From Saprospirales bacterium (GTDB lineage: Bacteria; Bacteroidota; Bacteroidia; Chitinophagales; Saprospiraceae), in the NCBI GenBank assembly GCA_002698985.1, contig PAAY01000082.1, forward strand, positions 1-64,000: a DNA stretch of 64,000 nt, read 5' to 3'. The notes below the pieces were generated by a model. It made no database searches. It was not told the DNA's origin and was given only the letters and a program-made list of their open reading frames with translations. Below, piece after piece: positions 23,976-32,853 of this stretch; the stretch's first letter is position 1, and each line of letters begins with the position of its first letter. Both the position numbers and the translations under genes were made by a program.

Positions 23976-25361
23976 TCAGGATTTTCTTTTGTGGAAATGG
24001 TTTGAAGGTTGGTGTCGTTCGGCAAAGCTACCGGGTAACCAGCTAATTCTCAAACTGGATTTCGTCGATTCATCGATCTTGAACCTTTCATCCGTCCGGT
24101 GGCCGACGACCCAGCAGATTCTGCCCTGGCTCTCCAAAATCCATACCCGCTCTTTGTCGAAGCGTGAAAGCTTGCTGTCGCTCAGCAGGTCCTGCACCTT
24201 TTTTGAGCGGCCGCCCATGCCCAAAGGCTGAAACCTGTCACCGGCTTTCCATCTTCGCAAACGGAGGGGGAATTGCAATTTCCTGGCGTCGAACCAGGCC
24301 ACGTTCGGGTCCTTGCTGAATTCTGTTGGAACCTCGTTGGATTTTTCAAAATGGAATACCCCTTCCGGCACTTCCAACTGCCGCATTCCTTCCCCGATTT
24401 CATATTCCTCCTCTTTCTGCCGTGTTTTGTTCGGCAACAATATGAGGTAGGATCTGTCATTCAAAACCTGGTATGTAGGGCTGTAAAAGATGCCGCCCGG
24501 AGGAGCATCGAAACGGCTGAGCATTTGTTCGGTTTGTTGATTGTTGAACCCATAGGGTGCAAGTAGCTCGTAGAGCAATGTCCGGTTGGCATTGCCGAAG
24601 GTGAAGGCTGATTTCCTCAGGCAAAGTCTGCCGTCCTTCATCTCGAATGCCTCATCCTTCAGCCGGGCTACAAACACATCGATGATTTCCTGTGCTTCGG
24701 CAAATCGCTGAATGGATGCCAGGGCCGTTTTTTTAAAAGATGGGTTGATCTTTTCGATTTCAGGAATCACATTGAGCCTGATCTTGTTCCGGTCGTATTT
24801 GGCAATGGCATTGGATGCGTCCTCCCGCCAGCTGATGCCTTTGCTTTTCACCCAGGCCTCCAGGGCTTCCCTTCCGGTAAACATCAGCGGCCGGATTACT
24901 TTGTTTTGCTTCGGCAAAATGCCGTGTAGGCCCCTGATGCCACAGCCTTTGATGAGGTTGAAAAGCATGGTCTCCACCGAATCGTCTTGGTGGTGGGCGG
25001 TGGCAATCCAGCAGAATCCATTGCCCTCTGCTGTTTCATGGAGCCACCGGTAGCGCAGATTCCTGGCGGCTTCCTGGACAGAGATTTTATTTTCTTCGGA
25101 AAATGCAGTGGTGTCAAATCTGGTGGAAAAGAAAGGAACATTCAGCCTGCTTGCCAGTTGGCGTACGAAATTTTCATCTTCGTCAGAATCCTTCCCCCTC
25201 AGCTGAAAATTGCAATGAGCGATTCCGTAATTCAGGCCTGCTTCGTGAAACAAATGCGCCATGGCTGTTGAGTCCAGCCCTCCGCTGACGGCCAGAAGGA
25301 TGGGATCAGTTTTGTTGATTTGTAGAACGTCGAAAAGGTATTCGGTGAAGTCAGATAGCAT
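23976..25361 (-). CDS. tilS: tRNA(Ile)-lysidine synthetase
   Basis: ATP-dependent enzyme that converts C34 of the CAU anticodon of tRNA-Ile2 to lysidine. It has 461 residues. The PP-loop motif is LLAVSGGLDSTAMAHL near residue 25; IAHCNFQLRGKDSDEDE and ATAHHQDDSVETMLFNLIKG are family hallmarks. The C-terminal substrate-recognition domain (FPLRLRRWKAGDRFQPLGM) is intact. The start at 25361 (MLSDFTEYL) is chosen because further upstream the frame runs over the divergent pgmB gene promoter. It shares a transcript with the Omp28-like gene. Confidence 0.95.
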   Translation of the reverse strand: MLSDFTEYLFDVLQINKTDPILLAVSGGLDSTAMAHLFHEAGLNYGIAHCNFQLRGKDSDEDENFVRQLASRLNVPFFSTRFDTTAFSEENKISVQEAARNLRYRWLHETAEGNGFCWIATAHHQDDSVETMLFNLIKGCGIRGLHGILPKQNKVIRPLMFTGREALEAWVKSKGISWREDASNAIAKYDRNKIRLNVIPEIEKINPSFKKTALASIQRFAEAQEIIDVFVARLKDEAFEMKDGRLCLRKSAFTFGNANRTLLYELLAPYGFNNQQTEQMLSRFDAPPGGIFYSPTYQVLNDRSYLILLPNKTRQKEEEYEIGEGMRQLEVPEGVFHFEKSNEVPTEFSKDPNVAWFDARKLQFPLRLRRWKAGDRFQPLGMGGRSKKVQDLLSDSKLSRFDKERVWILESQGRICWVVGHRTDERFKIDESTKSSLRISWLPGSFAERHQPSNHFHKRKS

Positions 25362-25491
25362 GGTATGGAAGCGCGGTGAGAGGTCAAAATTGCCTGTTAT
25401 TGTCACAAGCCGCGCCAAGATAATAAAAGCCGCGGGGCGGAGGGGCTGTGGCAAAAGAATTCCGAATCTGCATTTACCTGTCACTGAGGTA

Positions 25492-25519
25492 TTGGCAACA
25501 CCGGATATTCCTAATTTCG
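25492..25519 (+). promoter_or_regulatory. Promoter for pgmB and the GH65 gene
   Basis: TTG at 25492-25494 and TAATTTCG at 25512-25519, 17 nt apart, fit the Bacteroidota -33/-7 pair with one variation in the -7 element. The ATG is 35 nt downstream. Confidence 0.45.
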
Positions 25520-25553
25520 CCGCTCTTTCATTTAACCAGTTCAAATCATCACA

Positions 25554-26213
25554 ATGATCAAAGGCTGCATTTTCGACCTCGATGGGGTCATTGTTGACAC
25601 AGCGAAATATCATTTTCAGGCCTGGCGCAGGCTGGCAAACGAGCTCGGTTTTGATTTTACCGAAGAAGAAAACGAGAAACTGAAAGGTGTGAGCCGTGTG
25701 GAATCACTCAAGCTCATTCTGAGTTGGGGTGGGGTGGAGAAAAGCCCCGAAGAGCAGGCTGAGCTTGCTGCCCGAAAGAACGAGTGGTATGTCGAGCTGA
25801 TCTCCAACATGACGCCTGAGGAGATACTGCCGGGTGTCAAAGAATTTCTGGACGAGCTCAAGCTCGAGGGAATAAAAATAGCACTTGGCTCTGCCAGTAA
25901 AAATGCTCCGGCCATCCTCGAGCGGGTTGAACTGACAGCCTATTTTGATGCCATCATTGACGGTACGAAAACCACCCGGAGCAAGCCCGATCCGCAGGTG
26001 TTCCAACTGGGTGCAGAGGCACTGGGCCTCCAGCCTTCTGAAACCGTTGTTTTCGAAGATGCGCCCAAAGGAATCGATGCAGCCCTCAACGGAGGATTTT
26101 GGGCCGTAGGTGTGGGCGACCCGGCCAACCTGGGGCATGCACACCTCGTAATTCCTGGTTTTAAAGATTTCACCTTTGACAAATTGATAGCCGCCCTTCC
26201 GGTAAAATCCTGA
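25554..26213 (+). CDS. pgmB: Beta-phosphoglucomutase
   Basis: Converts beta-glucose 1-phosphate to glucose 6-phosphate. It has 219 residues and is a HAD-superfamily member with FDLDGVIVDTAKYHFQAW (nucleophile Asp8 and acid/base Asp10), ALGSASKNAPAIL (motif II), SKPDPQVF (Lys) and VVFEDAPKGIDAA (motif IV with Glu/Asp). The cap domain holds the conserved KGVSRVESL. It lies 31 nt before the GH65 phosphorylase, whose product is its substrate, so the pair is a functional unit. Confidence 0.95.
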   Translation: MIKGCIFDLDGVIVDTAKYHFQAWRRLANELGFDFTEEENEKLKGVSRVESLKLILSWGGVEKSPEEQAELAARKNEWYVELISNMTPEEILPGVKEFLDELKLEGIKIALGSASKNAPAILERVELTAYFDAIIDGTKTTRSKPDPQVFQLGAEALGLQPSETVVFEDAPKGIDAALNGGFWAVGVGDPANLGHAHLVIPGFKDFTFDKLIAALPVKS

Positions 26214-26244
26214 ATCAAAAACAAATCAAACACCAGCTTTTATC

Positions 26245-28545
26245 ATGAAAAACTACCTGCTTCACGACGAGTGGAAAATCATAGAAGAGGGGTTCAACCC
26301 GGAGTACAACGAAATCAGCGAAAGTTGCTTCAGCATCGGCAACGGCCGATTCGGCCAGCGGGCCAATTTCGAAGAGCAATACAGCGGAAAAAGCCTGCAG
26401 GGCTCTTATGTGGCCGGTGTGTACTATCCGGATAAAACCCGTGTCGGCTGGTGGAAAATCGGTTATCCGGAATACTTCGCCAAAGTGCTGAACGCCCCCA
26501 ACTGGATCGGTATCGATGTGCAGGTGGACGGTGAGGTATTGGACCTGGCCACAGCCAAAGTGCTCTCATTCAGACGGGAGCTGGACATGCGGCGTGGGGT
26601 GCTCATCCGCAATTTCCAAGTGAAAATGGTGAGCGGTAAAGAACTGGAAGTTAGCAGCACCAGATTTTGTAGCATGGCCAATACCGAGGTGGGGGCCATC
26701 CGCTATGAGGTGAAACCCCTCAATTTCAGCGGCAATATCCAGTTCACTCCATTCGTGGATGCCGATGTGGTAAACCAGGATGCCAACTGGGATGAGAAAT
26801 TCTGGGTGGTGGTAGCCAAACAGGCCAAACGCCGCTCGGCCTATATCACCGCCGAGACCAAAAAGACGGCTTTCCAGGTTTGCACTGGCATGAAGTTCAG
26901 TGTCAGCAGGAACGGGGAAAAGATCAAGGAAGAGATAGTGCCCACCCTGGAGGAAAAGTTCATTAGTCTCAGTACGACCGTAGCCTGCAAAAAGGGCGAT
27001 CGTGTGGTGCTGCACAAATATGCCGGCATCATTTCATCGAGGTACTACGACAAAAGCCAGTTGATGAGCCGCTGCATGGAGGTGGTTAATGAGGCCTATG
27101 ATTCCGGATTCAAGAACTTGCTGAAAGCACATGAGCAGGTGTGGAGCGATAAGTGGAAAGAAGCCGATATCGTCATAGAAGGAGATGTGGCTGCACAACA
27201 AGGCATCCGTTTCAACATCTTTCAACTTTACCAGACCTACACCGGCGATGATCCCCGCCTGAATATTGGCCCCAAAGGCTTCACCGGTGAAAAATATGGT
27301 GGCAGCACCTACTGGGACACCGAAGCCTATTGCCTGCCTTTTTACCTGGCAACGGCAGAACAGAATGTTGCCAGAAACCTGCTAGTGTACCGCTACCGGC
27401 ATTTACCGAAGGCCATAGAAAATGCGGAGAAGTTGGGTTTTACCGGTGGCGCAGCCCTTTATCCGATGGTGACCATGAACGGCGAAGAGTGCCACAATGA
27501 GTGGGAGATCACCTTCGAGGAAATCCACCGGAACGGTGCCATTGCTTACGCCATTTTCGATTACATCCGCTATACGGGCGACTGGGATTACCTGCCGGAA
27601 TACGGATTGGATGTGCTCATCGGCATTGCCCGGTTCTGGGCACAGCGCGTGCACTGGTCAGAACCAAAGCAGAAATTCGTCATGCACGGGGTGACCGGCC
27701 CCAACGAATATGAAAACAACATCAACAACAACTGGTACACCAACTACATCGCTGCCTGGTGCATGAAATACACGGTGGAAGCAATGGATCATGTGAAGTC
27801 AACCGATGCGGACCGATGGGCTGAACTGGTTGCCAAACTGAATTTTGACGAAAGAGAAACCGTTGCCTGGATGAACATCGTGGACAACATGTACTATCCG
27901 GAAGACGAGGAAAAGGGGATCTTCTTGCAACAGGAGGGCTTCCTCGACAAAGAAATCCGCACTGTTGACACCCTGAAGCCCGAGGAGCGCCCACTGAACC
28001 AGAACTGGTCATGGGACCGCATCCTGCGCTCCTGCTTCATCAAGCAGGCCGATGTCCTGCAGGGATTGTATTTCTTTGAAGATCAGTTTGATGAGGATAC
28101 CCACCGTCGGAATTTCGAGTTTTACGAGCCGCTTACCGTACATGAAAGCTCGCTTTCGGCTTGTGTGCACGCCATTCTGGCCTCTCGCCTGGGCATGCAC
28201 GAAAAAGCGTATGAAATGTATCTGCGAACCGCCCGCCTCGACCTCGACGATTACAACAACGACACCGAAGACGGCTTGCACATCACCAGCATGGCAGGCA
28301 CCTGGATGGCACTGGTGGAGGGCTTTGGCGGAATGAGAGCAGAAGATGACATGTTGGCTTTCGACCCCCACCTGCCTGAAAAATGGAACAGCTACAACTT
28401 CCATATTCGCTGGCGCAACCATTTCCTGCACATACTGGTTGGAAAAGATGGAGCTGCCCTGAAGAACAATGCAGACCAACCCCTCAAAGTCAAGCTCAGA
28501 GGCGAGATTGTCGAAGTGCCGGCGCAGGGGGAGGTGAAGTTTTAA
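26245..28545 (+). CDS. GH65 family disaccharide phosphorylase (maltose phosphorylase-like)
   Basis: Phosphorolyses an alpha-linked glucose disaccharide to beta-glucose 1-phosphate and a sugar. It has 766 residues, normal for GH65. The N-terminal super-sandwich domain begins with FNPEYNEISESCFSIGNGRFGQRANFEE. The (alpha/alpha)6 catalytic barrel includes YGGSTYWDTEAYCLPF, GVTGPNEYENNINNNWYTN with the probable catalytic acid Glu488, and the phosphate-binding region KQADVLQGLYFF and HESSLSACVHAIL. Maltose phosphorylase is the commonest activity of this pattern, but kojibiose, trehalose or nigerose phosphorylases share it. pgmB just upstream uses its product. No sugar transporter is nearby. Confidence 0.92.
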   Translation: MKNYLLHDEWKIIEEGFNPEYNEISESCFSIGNGRFGQRANFEEQYSGKSLQGSYVAGVYYPDKTRVGWWKIGYPEYFAKVLNAPNWIGIDVQVDGEVLDLATAKVLSFRRELDMRRGVLIRNFQVKMVSGKELEVSSTRFCSMANTEVGAIRYEVKPLNFSGNIQFTPFVDADVVNQDANWDEKFWVVVAKQAKRRSAYITAETKKTAFQVCTGMKFSVSRNGEKIKEEIVPTLEEKFISLSTTVACKKGDRVVLHKYAGIISSRYYDKSQLMSRCMEVVNEAYDSGFKNLLKAHEQVWSDKWKEADIVIEGDVAAQQGIRFNIFQLYQTYTGDDPRLNIGPKGFTGEKYGGSTYWDTEAYCLPFYLATAEQNVARNLLVYRYRHLPKAIENAEKLGFTGGAALYPMVTMNGEECHNEWEITFEEIHRNGAIAYAIFDYIRYTGDWDYLPEYGLDVLIGIARFWAQRVHWSEPKQKFVMHGVTGPNEYENNINNNWYTNYIAAWCMKYTVEAMDHVKSTDADRWAELVAKLNFDERETVAWMNIVDNMYYPEDEEKGIFLQQEGFLDKEIRTVDTLKPEERPLNQNWSWDRILRSCFIKQADVLQGLYFFEDQFDEDTHRRNFEFYEPLTVHESSLSACVHAILASRLGMHEKAYEMYLRTARLDLDDYNNDTEDGLHITSMAGTWMALVEGFGGMRAEDDMLAFDPHLPEKWNSYNFHIRWRNHFLHILVGKDGAALKNNADQPLKVKLRGEIVEVPAQGEVKF

Positions 28546-28546
28546 G

Positions 28547-28603
28547 GGGAGGTTTTTTGGGGTTTTTTAGGTTTTTTGGGTTTTTGAGGTTTTTGGAGTT
28601 TTT
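28547..28603. repeat. Decamer array 5, phased T-tracts
   Basis: T-tracts of 4-6 begin at 28553, 28563, 28572, 28581, 28590 and 28599, separated by G-rich steps; the unit is GAGGTTTTTG-like. The spacing of 9-10 nt is close to one helical turn, which predicts curved DNA. It fills most of the gap between the GH65 gene and rtcB. Confidence 0.75.
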
Positions 28604-28626
28604 CCACGATTCTGCAAAGCAGCAAT

Positions 28627-30036
28627 ATGGGCAAATTGAAACTCAGAGGAAAAGATCTTCGCGGGCTTCCTTTTCCGGATTCCCGAAGCCTTTCCATTGC
28701 CGTGAACATTGCCCGCCAGTATTTCAAAAGGGGTGTAAAAGCCGAGGTGCTGGATCTTTTTGCCCAGGTGCTGGAAAATCCCGGAAAATTTAAAGACGAT
28801 GAGCGTTTTCAGAAACTCATCGAGGCATTGGACACCCCGCCTCCGCAAACTGAAAAGGAACGCAGTTTTCAATCATTGGCTGCTGCCCCCAAGCCTTACA
28901 ATGCTTATGGTCTGGAGTGCATAGAGCCGGGTGCCATCGAACAGATGGAAACGGCCATGCGGCTGCCCATTACCGTGGCTGGCGCTTTGATGCCGGATGC
29001 CCACCAGGGCTATGGCCTGCCAATCGGCGGTGTACTGGCCGCCGACAATGCCGTGATTCCCTATGGCGTGGGCGTTGACATAGGATGCCGGATGTGCCTG
29101 AGTGTGTTCGACCTCGATCCCGGGTTTTTGATGAAGCACCGTGAAAAACTCGGTAAAACACTTTTGGAAAACACCGCTTTTGGCTTGCAGGAAGTTGACC
29201 GGCCAATGGACGACCCCATCTTTGAGCGCAGCGAGTTTTCGGAAATACCCATTCTCAAAGAATTGAAACACAAGGCCTCGAGGCAGATAGGATCCTCGGG
29301 TTCGGGCAACCACTTCGTCGAGTTTGGCATTGTGGTCATCCGGGAAGAGAACAACCCCTGGGGCGTTCAGCCCGGAGAATACCTGGGCCTGTTATCCCAT
29401 TCCGGTTCCCGGAACCTGGGTGCCAATGTAGCCCGGCATTATACCAGGCTGGCCCGCACCCTTTGCAAGTTGCCCAAAGGCGCACAACACCTGGCCTGGC
29501 TGGATCTGGATACCCAGGAAGGGCAGGAATACTGGAAGGCCATGACGCTGGCCGGCGATTACGCTTCTGCCTGCCACCACCACATCCACAGGCGCATAGC
29601 GCGTGCGCTGGCTGAGCAGCCCATGATGATGGTGGAGAACCACCACAATTTTGCCTGGAAGGAAAAATTGCCCGACGGCAAAGAAGTCGTTGTGCACCGA
29701 AAGGGTGCAACGCCTGCCAAAAAAGGAGACCTGGGCATCATTCCCGGATCCATGATTCATCCGGGCTTCATTGTCAGGGGAAAAGGAGCGAATTCAAGCC
29801 TGCAATCTGCCTCTCATGGTGCCGGCCGGCAGATGTCACGCACGCAGGCGGCCAAAAGCATTACCCGTCATGCGCTCGATAAAATCCTTGCAGAGCACGG
29901 CGTACAGCTCATGGGCGGAGGCCTCGATGAAGCGCCCATAGCCTACAAGGATATTCACCAGGTAATGGAATTTCAAAAAGATCTGGTGGATGTGCTAGGG
30001 CTGTTTTACCCGAAGATTGTCAGGATGGACAAGTAA
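28627..30036 (+). CDS. rtcB: RtcB family RNA ligase
   Basis: GTP- and Mn-dependent ligase that joins 2',3'-cyclic phosphate (3'-phosphate) and 5'-OH RNA ends. It has 469 residues. Motifs seen are PDAHQGYGLPIGGVLA, YGVGVDIGCRM (metal-binding Asp/Cys), SGSGNHFVEFG, SHSGSRNLGANVARHYT, and MVENHHNFAWKE with the metal His; HRKGATPAKKGDLGIIPGSM and the final MGGGLDEAPIAYKDI contain the guanylate-binding region. It may repair stress-cleaved RNA or tRNA. No archease gene or sigma54 regulator lies next to it. The N-terminal about 60 residues are a helical extension. It follows the GH65 gene on the same strand with a repeat array between. Confidence 0.95.
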   Translation: MGKLKLRGKDLRGLPFPDSRSLSIAVNIARQYFKRGVKAEVLDLFAQVLENPGKFKDDERFQKLIEALDTPPPQTEKERSFQSLAAAPKPYNAYGLECIEPGAIEQMETAMRLPITVAGALMPDAHQGYGLPIGGVLAADNAVIPYGVGVDIGCRMCLSVFDLDPGFLMKHREKLGKTLLENTAFGLQEVDRPMDDPIFERSEFSEIPILKELKHKASRQIGSSGSGNHFVEFGIVVIREENNPWGVQPGEYLGLLSHSGSRNLGANVARHYTRLARTLCKLPKGAQHLAWLDLDTQEGQEYWKAMTLAGDYASACHHHIHRRIARALAEQPMMMVENHHNFAWKEKLPDGKEVVVHRKGATPAKKGDLGIIPGSMIHPGFIVRGKGANSSLQSASHGAGRQMSRTQAAKSITRHALDKILAEHGVQLMGGGLDEAPIAYKDIHQVMEFQKDLVDVLGLFYPKIVRMDK

Positions 30037-30069
30037 GCCCTCTTCCCAAATTTGCCGGACACCGTATAT

Positions 30070-31407
30070 TCAATCCAAACCGATACCCGTATAGCTTTGG
30101 GGGCTCAGTGCTTTCAGTTCCTTTTTCACTTTTTCCGGAATGTCCAGCTCTTCGATGAATTGATGTATGCGCAAACTGGTAATGTTTTCCGCTCCCCGGG
30201 TCAGTTCTTTCAGTGCTTCATAAGGTTGCGGATAGCCCTCCCTTCGGAGAATGTTTTGAATTCCTTCGGCAACCACCATCCAGTTTTGCTCGAGATCCTG
30301 ATGGAGTTTGGCCTCGTTGAGGAGGAGCTTGTCCATCCCTTTTAAAATGCTTTTGAAAGCAATGACCGTGTGCGCCATTGGCACGCCAATATTTCGCAAA
30401 ACGGTGCTGTCGGTCAGGTCTCTTTGCAGGCGGGAGACAGGCAGCTTGTCAGCCAGAAAGCCGTAAAAGGCATTGGCTATTCCCAGGTTTCCCTCGGCAT
30501 TTTCAAAGTCTATCGGATTAACTTTGTGGGGCATTGCGGATGAGCCTACCTCGCCTTTGATCACTTTCTGTTTGAAATAATCCATGCTGATGTAGGTCCA
30601 GATGTCCCGGCAAAGATCAATCAGGATGGTATTGATGCGGCTGAGAGCGTGGAAGATGGCCGCCAGGTTGTCGTAGTGTTCTATTTGTGTGGTCAGCTGC
30701 GATCTGACCAGCCCTAGTTCCGAAAGGAGCTCATCGGCAAATTTTTTCCAGTTGATTTGGGGATAGGCAACCAGGTGGGCGTTGAAATTGCCGGTGGCAC
30801 CGCCAAACTTGCCTTTGTGATGGATGGCGCTGAGCTGCCTGTGTTGTTCCTTCAGCCTTTCTTCGAAAACGGCGAATTCCTTTCCGAGGCGGGTAGGCGA
30901 GGCGGGCTGACCGTGGGTCCGGGCCAGCATAGGCACCTCTTTCCAGCTTTGGACCTTGTCGTGAATGGCAGATAACACCTTTTCGAAAAGCGGATTGAAC
31001 ACCTTTTCTATGGCCTCCTTCAGCATGAGCGGAGTGGCGGTGTTGTTGATGTCCTGTGAGGTAAGCCCAAAGTGGATGAATTCCTTGAATTTGCTCAATT
31101 GCAATTTGTCGAATTCTTCTTTCAGAAAATACTCAACGGCTTTTACGTCGTGGTTGGTGGTGCGCTCGATGGTTTTGATGCGCTCTGCATCGGCCAGGCT
31201 GAATTTTTCAACGATGGCATCCAGCGCTTCGAGTTTTTCCTTCGGAAAATCTTTCAGCTGTGGCAAGGGCAGGGCTACCAGCTTTTTGAAATAGGCAATT
31301 TCGACCAGCACCCTGTACCTGATCAGTGCGTATTCTGAGAAGAATTCCGAAAGTTCCGAGGTCTTTGCGGCGTACCGGCCGTCAACTGGAGAAATGGCAT
31401 TGAGCAT
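30070..31407 (-). CDS. purB: Adenylosuccinate lyase
   Basis: Catalyses two beta-eliminations in purine synthesis: SAICAR to AICAR, and adenylosuccinate to AMP. It has 445 residues. The N-terminus is MLNAISPVDGRYAAK, typical of the E. coli-like branch. The family signature is GSSAMPHKVNPIDFENAEGN, and the active-site region TSQDINNTATPLML is present. The C-terminal helix with PQPYEALKELTRG is intact. It is convergent with rtcB. A -7 element lies 33 nt upstream. Confidence 0.97.
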   Translation of the reverse strand: MLNAISPVDGRYAAKTSELSEFFSEYALIRYRVLVEIAYFKKLVALPLPQLKDFPKEKLEALDAIVEKFSLADAERIKTIERTTNHDVKAVEYFLKEEFDKLQLSKFKEFIHFGLTSQDINNTATPLMLKEAIEKVFNPLFEKVLSAIHDKVQSWKEVPMLARTHGQPASPTRLGKEFAVFEERLKEQHRQLSAIHHKGKFGGATGNFNAHLVAYPQINWKKFADELLSELGLVRSQLTTQIEHYDNLAAIFHALSRINTILIDLCRDIWTYISMDYFKQKVIKGEVGSSAMPHKVNPIDFENAEGNLGIANAFYGFLADKLPVSRLQRDLTDSTVLRNIGVPMAHTVIAFKSILKGMDKLLLNEAKLHQDLEQNWMVVAEGIQNILRREGYPQPYEALKELTRGAENITSLRIHQFIEELDIPEKVKKELKALSPQSYTGIGLD

Positions 31408-31439
31408 ATTGCTTAGGAGTAATTTGATTTGCAGGAGCG

Positions 31440-31447
31440 CAAAGCTA
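31440..31447 (-). promoter_or_regulatory. -7 element for purB
   Basis: Reads TAGCTTTG on the minus strand, matching TAnnTTTG, and gives a leader of about 27 nt. Confidence 0.5.
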
Positions 31448-31740
31448 AACGATTTCAGTTCGAGAATTTACCCCAAATGGTTTAGCTGGAAAGCAGCCAT
31501 ACTTCGTTAGAGTGGTGTAGGGCTACATTAATTATTCTGACTGACAGAATAGCAATTTCTTTCATCCGTTTTGCTGCTCGTGCCTTTGGCACAATCATAG
31601 CGTAGGAAAAATTGTAATGTGAAACACCCACTTACCGAGACAAAAGCACAGGTGCGAAGAGTACATCGATCCGCAGATGCAACCGAGGTTACAAATTATG
31701 ATTATTTTTCTTTGAATCGGTTCACGGAACGGAATTTTTG

Positions 31741-31748
31741 TACTTTTG
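31741..31748 (+). promoter_or_regulatory. -7 element for the PorP/SprF-like gene
   Basis: TACTTTTG lies 23 nt before the ATG at 31772. No well-placed -33 TTG is visible. Confidence 0.5.
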
Positions 31749-31771
31749 GCCCGGCTTTAAAATCATGTCCC

Positions 31772-32734
31772 ATGAACGGATTACGCACTGTTTTAACCTT
31801 CCTACTTATTGGGTTGACTATCAACCTTTTCTCTCAACAACTTTCGCTGTTTACGCAATACCGTGAGAATCTCACCATTCTCAACCCGGCGGCTGTTGGG
31901 AGCAACTACCTGACCAACGAAGAAAATTTAACATTCGGTGCCACGCACCGGGTGCAATGGCAGGGTATCGAAGGTTCACCCACCACCTCCACCTTGCGAG
32001 GTGATTACCTTTTTGACAGCGGAAGCTCGGTGAGCCTGCTTACAGGAGGGTACCTCATCAACGATCAAACCGGGCCCACCGGCTTCACCGGCCTTTACGG
32101 AAGGGTAGGGGGCCTGCTTAGCGACGATCCGGTTTATGGGGGCATTTCACTTGGGTTGACCTTTGGGCTTGTCCAATACCGCGTCAACGCTTCAGAAATC
32201 CGCCTGCGTGAGCAAGGCGATGTGCTGGGTGTTGACGACCAGACGACCATTTACCCCGATGTAGGAGTTGGCCTGTTCGCCTACACCCTGCTCGATGGCG
32301 GCTTTTTCGACGATGATTACCTGTATGGAGGCATCTCCGTGCCACAGGTGTTTGGACTTGACCTGACCTTCACCGGTCAGAACGGCGAGTTTTTTACCCA
32401 GCGGGTTCAGCACATGTATGCCATGGTTGGATTGTACAAGTTTTTGAGGGACGAGAGTTTCCTCGAGCCTTCACTCTGGGTGAAATACGCACCCAATGCG
32501 CCGGTAAACCTCGATTTCAACCTGCGTTACCAGATGGCTGAAAATTTCTGGATCGGATTGGGAGGCGCCACCTCTCAAACCATGCACCTCGAAGCTGGTG
32601 TCATCCTCGGTAACAACCTTGGCCTCGACAACAGCCTGCGGATAGGCTATGGCTACGATTACTCGTTTACGGATTTCGGACCCTATACCGGCGGAGCCCA
32701 CGAGTTGAACATTTCATTTTCTCTGGAAAAGTGA
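31772..32734 (+). CDS. PorP/SprF-family type IX secretion membrane protein
   Basis: A 320-residue outer-membrane beta-barrel of the PorP/SprF family. In Flavobacterium, SprF helps deliver or attach the giant adhesin SprB through type IX secretion. The signal peptide is MNGLRTVLTFLLIGLTINLFSQ; the mature start QLSLFTQYRENLTILNPAAVGSNY is the family signature, followed by THRVQWQGIEGSPTTS and alternating barrel strands to the final LNISFSLEK. The start at 31772 is chosen because the signal peptide begins there. It stands 119 nt before the giant type B surface protein on the same strand, the same partnership as sprF/sprB. Confidence 0.92.
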   Translation: MNGLRTVLTFLLIGLTINLFSQQLSLFTQYRENLTILNPAAVGSNYLTNEENLTFGATHRVQWQGIEGSPTTSTLRGDYLFDSGSSVSLLTGGYLINDQTGPTGFTGLYGRVGGLLSDDPVYGGISLGLTFGLVQYRVNASEIRLREQGDVLGVDDQTTIYPDVGVGLFAYTLLDGGFFDDDYLYGGISVPQVFGLDLTFTGQNGEFFTQRVQHMYAMVGLYKFLRDESFLEPSLWVKYAPNAPVNLDFNLRYQMAENFWIGLGGATSQTMHLEAGVILGNNLGLDNSLRIGYGYDYSFTDFGPYTGGAHELNISFSLEK

Positions 32735-32853
32735 CCTTTTACCCGTATCCCCTTCACCACTGTGCGGGTCAAGTACTTTGCTGCAACCATAGATGTGGCA
32801 GTGCGTACCGCATAGCATGAAAACGTCCCAAAATCAGTTACACAACGCACGCA

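Larger units (their letters stand above)
31408..31771. other. Intergenic region between purB and the PorP/SprF-like gene
   Basis: A gap of 364 nt between divergent genes. It holds the -7 elements for both (31440-31447 and 31741-31748). I see no gene, RNA or repeat array in the remaining middle part. Confidence 0.6.
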
